This document shows positions 5,630 through 10,217 of a DNA stretch of 10,217 nt, piece by piece. This stretch comes from Clostridiales bacterium (GTDB lineage Bacteria; Bacillota; Clostridia; Oscillospirales; CAG-272), in NCBI GenBank assembly GCA_018370615.1, contig JAGZAC010000041.1, positions 1 to 10,217 of the forward strand. The letters run 5' to 3'. Positions within the stretch are counted from its first letter, which is position 1; the number at the start of each line of letters is the position of its first letter. The translations under genes were made by a program, and so were the position numbers. A model generated the notes under the pieces. That model made no database searches. It saw only the letters and a program-made list of their open reading frames with translations, and had not been told where the DNA came from.

Positions 5630-8080
5630 TTAATCTGTTACACTTAAATCCCGCAGGGAAATTTCTACAACTGTCCCTGCCGGTACCATGGTTCCAGCCT
5701 CCACTGACTGCACGGCAACGGTAGATTCGCTGCTGTTGGATGCGCCTTTTACACTCACATTCAGTCCAGCGTTCACCAGCATCCGGTTGGCTGCCTCGGC
5801 AGATTTGCCGACTACGTTCGGTACTTCTACAGTATTTTTCACTTCCTCATCGTTCGTATAAAGAATAATACGCCCGCTGTCCTTGGAAAGGGTGCTGCCG
5901 GCTGCCGGCACCTGCCCTGTGACCTCAGTACCTGTTCCTACAACCTCACACTCCAAGCCCTTGGATGCAATATCGCTGCTGGCCTCGGACGTCGTAGTTC
6001 CCACGTAGTTTTTCACGCTCAGTTCCACAGACTTCAATTCTTCTTCTGTATACTGAGGCTCATATCCCATATAAGGTAAAATAGTAGACAGGAAATTGGA
6101 CACATACGGTGCGGCTACAACGCTTCCGTAGACGCTGCCGCCCATGGGCTCATCCACTACAATAATTACCGCAATTTCCGGATCGTCTGCCGGTGCAAAC
6201 GCTACGCAGGAGCCCACCCGCAGGAAAGATTCTCCGCTTTCGTTTTTCTCGTCGATTTTCTCTGAGGTACCTGTCTTTGCAGCAACCTTGTATCCTTTTA
6301 CGTAGGCGTTTTTCGCGCCGCCGTCTGTAGAAACACCTTCTTCCAGGATACCTGCAATGGTATCACACACCTCTGTGCTGACCACCTGACGCTTTACATC
6401 CGTTTCGTAGGTATCTATTACCTTGCCGTCGCTGTCTACTACCTCCTTGAGCAGATGCGGCGTTACCAGATACCCGCCATTTGCTACGGCAGAAATGGCC
6501 GTCAGCTGCTGGAGAGCGGTAGTTTTATACGTCTGTCCAAAGGAGTAGACCGCCAGAGATACAGTGGTAAAATCATCGAAGCTGTGATAATATGTGGCAA
6601 CTTCATTGGGCAGGTCAATACCGGTTACGTCACCATACCCGAAGTCCAGGAAATATTTATAGAAGGTCTCTCTGCCCAGACGCAGGGCCACCGTCATCAG
6701 GGCGGGGTTACAGGACTGCTGCAGACTTTTCGCATAGGGCAGTGTACCATGTCCCGTTCTCTTGTGACAGCTGATGGGACGGGAATATCCTTCAATTTTC
6801 AAGCTGCCTGTACAGGTGAAGGTTTCAGTAGGATTGGTCACTCCCTCTTCGAATGCCATAGCCGTGGTCATAATTTTAGACGTGGAGCCCGGCTCATACA
6901 GCTCTGTAATTGCCTTGTTTTTCCACATGGTATACAATAGGTCAAAATATTTATTGCTTCTGGCTTCCTCGTATAGCTCCGCAAAATTTGCATCGTAATA
7001 CGCATCTGCCGCCGCGGTCAGCTCTTCACTTCCGTCCTCCAGCTTGCTGTTCTCTTCCTTTACCTTCTTTACGGCAAGCTGATATGCATCGTCATTTCGC
7101 TCATCACTGGTTTCATATTCCGTTAATTTTGCCTGTGACCATGCATCCAGGGTATAGGGATCGTTGCAATCAAAGGAAGGATAGGTGGCCATTGCCAGAA
7201 CTGCACCGGTATTTACATTCATTACAATGCCGGTGGCGCGGTTTGCCGCCTGGTTTTCGTTTACAGTGGCTTCCAGCTGATTTTCCAGCTCGTACTGAAT
7301 ATATGTATCAATATTGGTTACCACATCATATCCGTCTTCTTCTGCAACATAGGTTTCATATTCAAAGCCCATGTCGTTATTGAGGGCATCCTGCGCAGTT
7401 ACATATCGGCCGCTGGTCCCCTCCAAAAGGTTATTGTAGTAGGCTTCCAGTCCATATATACCGATACCATCGCTGTTGGTAAATCCAAGGGTGTGGGCGG
7501 CAAGATCTCCATAGGGATAATACCGAATGGCCCCCGCGCGCAGATAAATCTGGTTGGTCAAATCATATTCCTCGATAAATTCCCGCACCTTTTGGGCATC
7601 TTCCTCGCTGAGTTCGTTGGCGATCACCTCATACCGTCGATTCTCCTTGCCGGTCTTTTCCAGTACCTCATCATAGTCACACCCCAAGGTGTCGGCAAAG
7701 AAGCGGGAAATCAGCTCATCCATTTTTATATTAGCGTAATCCGTACCAGCCCCCGTCCAGGTGTATAGCACCTCTTCCCCGTCTTCATCCCCCTCTGCCA
7801 TGGCGTCAATAATATCCTGAGGAGAAATAAAACAAAGGTAGACCGTGGAATTGGTCGCCAGAATATTTCCGTTGGTATCATAGATGGTGCCCCGTTCCGG
7901 ATTGACCTCTGTCTCCATGGTGATCTCATTCATTACCTGCTCTTTATAGTAATCATAGCTGTAAACCTGCAGATATGCCAGACGGATCCCCACCAAAATT
8001 GCAATGGCACTGAATGCGATGGTCAGGGCTGTGGCGCGGGAGGTCGTGCGCCTGGTAATTCTTTTTCTCTTTTCTCCCAT
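5630..8080 (-). CDS. ftsI: Class B penicillin-binding protein with two PASTA domains (FtsI/PBP2B/SpoVD type)
   Basis: This is a septal peptidoglycan transpeptidase that forms peptide cross-links outside the membrane, normally paired with FtsW. From ATG 8080 it has 816 residues. A short basic tail is followed by one membrane segment (about 16-40), the dimerisation/pedestal region (from NPERGTIYD at 60), then the transpeptidase domain with S399-T-S-K402 after EPG, SCN at 456-458 and KTG at 602-604. Two PASTA domains follow at about 685-745 and 748-810. An acidic, Lys/Glu-rich stretch of about 75 residues (311-386) sits just before the active-site Ser and is longer than usual. The frame extends upstream to a TTG at 8110, but the ATG has a GGAAAGGAAG site about 9 bases before it, so it is preferred. 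Position directly before murE matches spoVD of Bacillus subtilis, while two PASTA domains resemble PBP2B. As the only PBP gene in the cluster it probably serves vegetative division. Confidence 0.92.
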   Translation of the reverse strand: MGEKRKRITRRTTSRATALTIAFSAIAILVGIRLAYLQVYSYDYYKEQVMNEITMETEVNPERGTIYDTNGNILATNSTVYLCFISPQDIIDAMAEGDEDGEEVLYTWTGAGTDYANIKMDELISRFFADTLGCDYDEVLEKTGKENRRYEVIANELSEEDAQKVREFIEEYDLTNQIYLRAGAIRYYPYGDLAAHTLGFTNSDGIGIYGLEAYYNNLLEGTSGRYVTAQDALNNDMGFEYETYVAEEDGYDVVTNIDTYIQYELENQLEATVNENQAANRATGIVMNVNTGAVLAMATYPSFDCNDPYTLDAWSQAKLTEYETSDERNDDAYQLAVKKVKEENSKLEDGSEELTAAADAYYDANFAELYEEARSNKYFDLLYTMWKNKAITELYEPGSTSKIMTTAMAFEEGVTNPTETFTCTGSLKIEGYSRPISCHKRTGHGTLPYAKSLQQSCNPALMTVALRLGRETFYKYFLDFGYGDVTGIDLPNEVATYYHSFDDFTTVSLAVYSFGQTYKTTALQQLTAISAVANGGYLVTPHLLKEVVDSDGKVIDTYETDVKRQVVSTEVCDTIAGILEEGVSTDGGAKNAYVKGYKVAAKTGTSEKIDEKNESGESFLRVGSCVAFAPADDPEIAVIIVVDEPMGGSVYGSVVAAPYVSNFLSTILPYMGYEPQYTEEELKSVELSVKNYVGTTTSEASSDIASKGLECEVVGTGTEVTGQVPAAGSTLSKDSGRIILYTNDEEVKNTVEVPNVVGKSAEAANRMLVNAGLNVSVKGASNSSESTVAVQSVEAGTMVPAGTVVEISLRDLSVTD

Positions 8081-8162
8081 ACAGCAAGCTTCCTTTCCCC
8101 GACACTGCAACTTGTTCGTTTGATTCTATGTGCCGGTGCCGCAATTTATGTATTCCATACAA

Positions 8163-8195
8163 TCCAAAAAGGTGTGCAATGCACACCTTTTTGGA
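8163..8195 (-). terminator. Bidirectional intrinsic terminator after ftsL
   Basis: Arms at 8163-8177 and 8181-8195 are perfect inverted repeats of 15 bases around a 3-base loop. The core is GGTGTGC/GCACACC with a run of five A on one side and five T on the other, so either strand gives a stem followed by a U tract. It begins 9 bases after the ftsL stop (8205-8207). It should end transcripts coming from ftsL and the ABC gene, so the PBP gene would need read-through or its own promoter in 8081-8162. I see no convincing sigma-A promoter in that gap. Confidence 0.88.
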
Positions 8196-8204
8196 AACGA
8201 TATG

Positions 8205-8858
8205 TCAGTCAATATATTCTAAAAGTTTATCCCAACCGCTTCCAACAGAAGACAAAAGTGTGGTAAAAATTCCGAAATCCTCCGCATTCTCCTCTGTGTC
8301 GTCGATCACTTCCACCCGGTCTCCCTGCGCAATGTTGATATACTTGGATTCTACCTGATTGCGGCGTACCATGCCGATATCTTCTCTGGCGGTCTGTTCA
8401 ATCACACGCACGTCGTTTTTCAAATCCAGCTCAATCGCCAGCTGATCAATTTCACCGTTTAACTCTGTGCGCTCAGCCTCCAGGTCGGAGATCTCCCGTT
8501 TAAATTCGTTGATTTGGGCAAAGCTAAAAACGATCATCATTACAATGGCTGTAAAAAGCACAATTGCAATGACCAATCCTTTGGGAATCGGTGAGCTTTT
8601 CACCCGCACCTCGTCTGCTCGGCCGCCGCGAATCAATTGACGCAGTCCGCCTTTGGAACGCACAGCCTTCTTTGCAGACGCATGGGGCCTGCTCTGTACC
8701 GCAGCGGCTCTTGCGCGGATGGAAGCAGCCCGCGCGTAAGCAGAGGCATAGGCACCGGAGGCAAATGGTGTCCCCGTGGCAAAGGCCTGGGTGTGCTGCT
8801 GTCTGTTGTAGACCGTTCGCCGAACTTCCGCATTTCTTGGGGAAGCGGCCTTCTGCAT
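8205..8858 (-). CDS. ftsL: FtsL/DivIC-like division protein, N-terminus possibly truncated
   Basis: This is a single-pass membrane protein of the FtsL/DivIC (septum formation initiator) type, which forms a coiled-coil complex with DivIC and FtsQ and activates FtsW and its PBP. From the ATG at 8858 it has 217 residues: a basic Ala/Arg-rich cytoplasmic tail (about 1-90), a membrane segment (about 94-114), then a charged heptad-like helix (about 116-150) and the typical short conserved tail around EQTAREDIGMVRRNQVE (about 154-170). It lies directly before the PBP gene, the standard ftsL site. The start is uncertain: GTG at 8864 is an alternative in the same frame, and the ATG has AGGG 8 bases upstream. 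The frame stays open without an ATG up to the upstream gene's stop at 8946-8948, and the untranslated stretch (NPFEETAEFVPAGRAVR) reads like genuine protein. The real start may therefore have been lost at a join. Confidence 0.78.
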   Translation of the reverse strand: MQKAASPRNAEVRRTVYNRQQHTQAFATGTPFASGAYASAYARAASIRARAAAVQSRPHASAKKAVRSKGGLRQLIRGGRADEVRVKSSPIPKGLVIAIVLFTAIVMMIVFSFAQINEFKREISDLEAERTELNGEIDQLAIELDLKNDVRVIEQTAREDIGMVRRNQVESKYINIAQGDRVEVIDDTEENAEDFGIFTTLLSSVGSGWDKLLEYID

Positions 8859-8864
8859 GCGCAC

Positions 8865-8945
8865 CGCCCTGCCGGCAGGTACAAATTCTGCAGTTTCTTC
8901 AAAGGGATTGACAGCTCTGGCAACTTTTTTAAGGCAAAATTTCGG
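8865..8945 (-). other. Suspected junction between unrelated DNA segments
   Basis: This 81-base stretch separates the ABC gene stop from the ftsL start. It has no terminator and no recognisable promoter. It is fully open in the ftsL frame, with no ATG. A perfect 12-base palindrome, CCTGCCGGCAGG, sits at 8868-8879 and overlaps the probable AGGG site for ftsL. The DNA to its right differs in CpG content and apparent ancestry from that to its left. A join somewhere in 8900-8948, either from assembly or from recombination, is inferred. Confidence 0.5.
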
Positions 8946-10217
8946 CTATTTTACCGTAACACGCGGTATGGCGTCCATAAGCCGTTGTGTGTACGACGAT
9001 TGCGGATGACGGTACACGGTGTCGGTACGACCGTATTCGACGATACGCCCTTCCTGCATTACGGCCAGATGGTCCGACATGTACTGTACGACGCTAAGGT
9101 CGTGGGAAATGAACAGGTATGTGAAACCGTAATCTTCCTTAAGGTCGTTCAGAAGATTCAGCACCTGTGCCTGCACGGAGACGTCAAGGGCGGAAACAGA
9201 TTCGTCGCATATTATAAACGAAGGCTTGAGCACAAGGGCGCGCGCTATGCCTATACGTTGCCGTTGACCGCCGGAAAACTGGTGCGGGTAACGGTTGAAC
9301 ACGTCTTTGGACAGTCCTACCCTTTCCAGAAGCCCCTGTATGTGCTCCCTTCGCTGGCGGTCGTTGTCGAGGATACCGTGGACACGCATCGGCTCCATAA
9401 GGGCCTCCCCTACGCTGAGCATGGGATTGAGCGAAGCGAACGGGTCCTGGAATATTATCTGTATATCGCGCCTTAAAGCGGTAAGCTCCGATGCAGACAG
9501 TTTGGTTATATCACGGCCTTTGTAGAAAACCTCTCCTTCACTCGGAGGATCGAGCATAAGCACGGCGCGGGAAAGGGTGCTTTTGCCGCAGCCGCTCTCG
9601 CCTACCAAACCGAGGGTTTCACCTTTATATATATTGAGGTTGACATCGCGGACGGCTTTCATCTTTTCTTCGCGCCCATTCACCCGGAACCACTTGGAGA
9701 CGCCGCAAAGCCGCAAAAGAGGTTCGCGGAGCTCTATCTCCGCATCGCGCTGCCTTACTTCGTCTTCTGACAACTGCCTTTGGGGGACGAATCCTCCGGA
9801 TAAAAAGTCGGCGACGACAGGAAGCCGCAGAGTTTTCTGCCCCAAACGGGGCCGGCATGCCAGAAGTCCTTTGGTGTAAGGCGACTTCGGGTTGGAGAAT
9901 ATCTCGTCTTTTGTGCCGTATTCTTCCACATGTCCGTCGTACATGACCAAAACGTCGTCCGCTATCTCGGAAATAAGCGCCAGATCGTGCGTTATGAAGA
10001 TGATGGACATTTCGCTCGTGCGGCTTATCTCGGAAAAAAGGTTCACTATTTCTTTCTGCACGGTTACGTCAAGAGCGGTGGTCGGTTCGTCGGCGATTAT
10101 CACATCGGGTTTGCAGGCCACGGCCATGGCGATGACCACACGCTGTTTTTGTCCGCCTGAGAGCTGGTGCGGGTATGAGGAATATATACGCTGTGGATCG
10201 GGCAGTTTCACCTGCTC
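8946..10217 (-). CDS. Fused double-ATPase peptide-type ABC transporter subunit, C-terminal 423 residues (cut by window edge)
   Basis: The frame is open at the right edge and stops with TAG at 8946-8948, so the true start is outside the window. The visible 423 residues hold the end of one ABC ATPase and a complete second one, as in DppD-DppF fusions and YejF-type proteins that power peptide or nickel import. The first domain shows LSGGQ at 19-23, Walker B VIIADEP at 39-45, a switch His near 78 and the oligopeptide-family tail (NPKSPYTKGLLACRP, about 110-123). Its Walker A motif is off the edge. The second shows Walker A GESGCGKS at 206-213, Q-loop FQDP near 256-259, FSGGQ at 314-318, Walker B FIICDES at 334-340 (DES rather than the common DEP) and a switch His near 372. 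No permease or binding-protein gene is visible. The linker wording and DESVSALDVS recall Bacteroidota proteins, which fits poorly with the Clostridia-like dcw genes beside it. Confidence 0.93.
   Translation of the reverse strand, partial: EQVKLPDPQRIYSSYPHQLSGGQKQRVVIAMAVACKPDVIIADEPTTALDVTVQKEIVNLFSEISRTSEMSIIFITHDLALISEIADDVLVMYDGHVEEYGTKDEIFSNPKSPYTKGLLACRPRLGQKTLRLPVVADFLSGGFVPQRQLSEDEVRQRDAEIELREPLLRLCGVSKWFRVNGREEKMKAVRDVNLNIYKGETLGLVGESGCGKSTLSRAVLMLDPPSEGEVFYKGRDITKLSASELTALRRDIQIIFQDPFASLNPMLSVGEALMEPMRVHGILDNDRQRREHIQGLLERVGLSKDVFNRYPHQFSGGQRQRIGIARALVLKPSFIICDESVSALDVSVQAQVLNLLNDLKEDYGFTYLFISHDLSVVQYMSDHLAVMQEGRIVEYGRTDTVYRHPQSSYTQRLMDAIPRVTVK

Noticed and set aside
8081..8110. TTG start at 8110 adding ten residues to the PBP
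   Set aside because: The ATG at 8080 has a good purine-rich ribosome binding site and gives a normal basic tail before the membrane segment.
8143..8150. CATAAATT on the minus strand before the PBP gene, similar to a sporulation sigma-E or sigma-K -10 box
   Set aside because: No matching -35 element is present at the right distance, so a sporulation promoter cannot be supported.
8868..8879. Perfect 12-base palindrome CCTGCCGGCAGG before ftsL as an operator or recombination site
   Set aside because: Short, single copy and GC-rich; it gives only a 4-bp stem as RNA and could be chance. It is noted only because it lies within the suspected junction.
1..10217. Insertion sequences, CRISPR arrays, tRNA or rRNA genes, riboswitches, attachment sites
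   Set aside because: No transposase or integrase sequence, direct repeat array, terminal repeat or RNA-gene signature was seen. Apart from gaps of 125 bases or less, the whole window is coding on the minus strand.

Overview
The window holds most of a division and cell-wall (dcw) gene cluster, entirely on the minus strand, from what looks like a Gram-positive, Clostridia-type bacterium. Lachnospiraceae or a close relative is my inference, based on gene order, a PASTA-bearing class B PBP, an FtsL-like protein with a long basic tail, and strong purine-rich ribosome binding sites. Read in the direction of transcription (right to left), the order is: an ABC-transporter ATPase cut by the right edge, an ftsL-like gene, a class B penicillin-binding protein, murE, mraY, ftsW, murG, and the first part of an ftsQ/divIB-like gene cut by the left edge.

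The dcw genes cover two linked jobs. MurE extends the cytoplasmic stem peptide. MraY loads the phospho-MurNAc-pentapeptide onto the lipid carrier (lipid I), and MurG adds GlcNAc (lipid II). FtsW and the class B PBP then form the septal glycosyltransferase/transpeptidase pair, and the FtsL-like and FtsQ-like proteins belong to the regulatory subcomplex that controls that pair. The usual murD between mraY and ftsW is absent, and no mraZ or rsmH is seen before ftsL.

The non-coding DNA suggests several transcription units rather than one operon. A 15-bp perfect hairpin with flanking A and T runs follows ftsL. A 9-bp hairpin lies between the PBP gene and murE and includes the murE ribosome binding site. 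A near-consensus extended -10 sigma-A promoter lies just before mraY and should drive mraY-ftsW-murG-ftsQ.

The right-hand 1.27 kb (from about 8946) looks foreign to the rest. It encodes the C-terminal two thirds of a fused two-domain peptide-type ABC ATPase, is richer in CpG, and to my recollection resembles Bacteroidota proteins. The ftsL frame stays open, without an ATG, right up to this gene's stop codon, as if the true ftsL start were missing. The most economical reading is an assembly join or recombination point at about 8865-8948. Otherwise this is an ordinary core-genome region, and I see no undescribed system, mobile element, CRISPR array or RNA gene.
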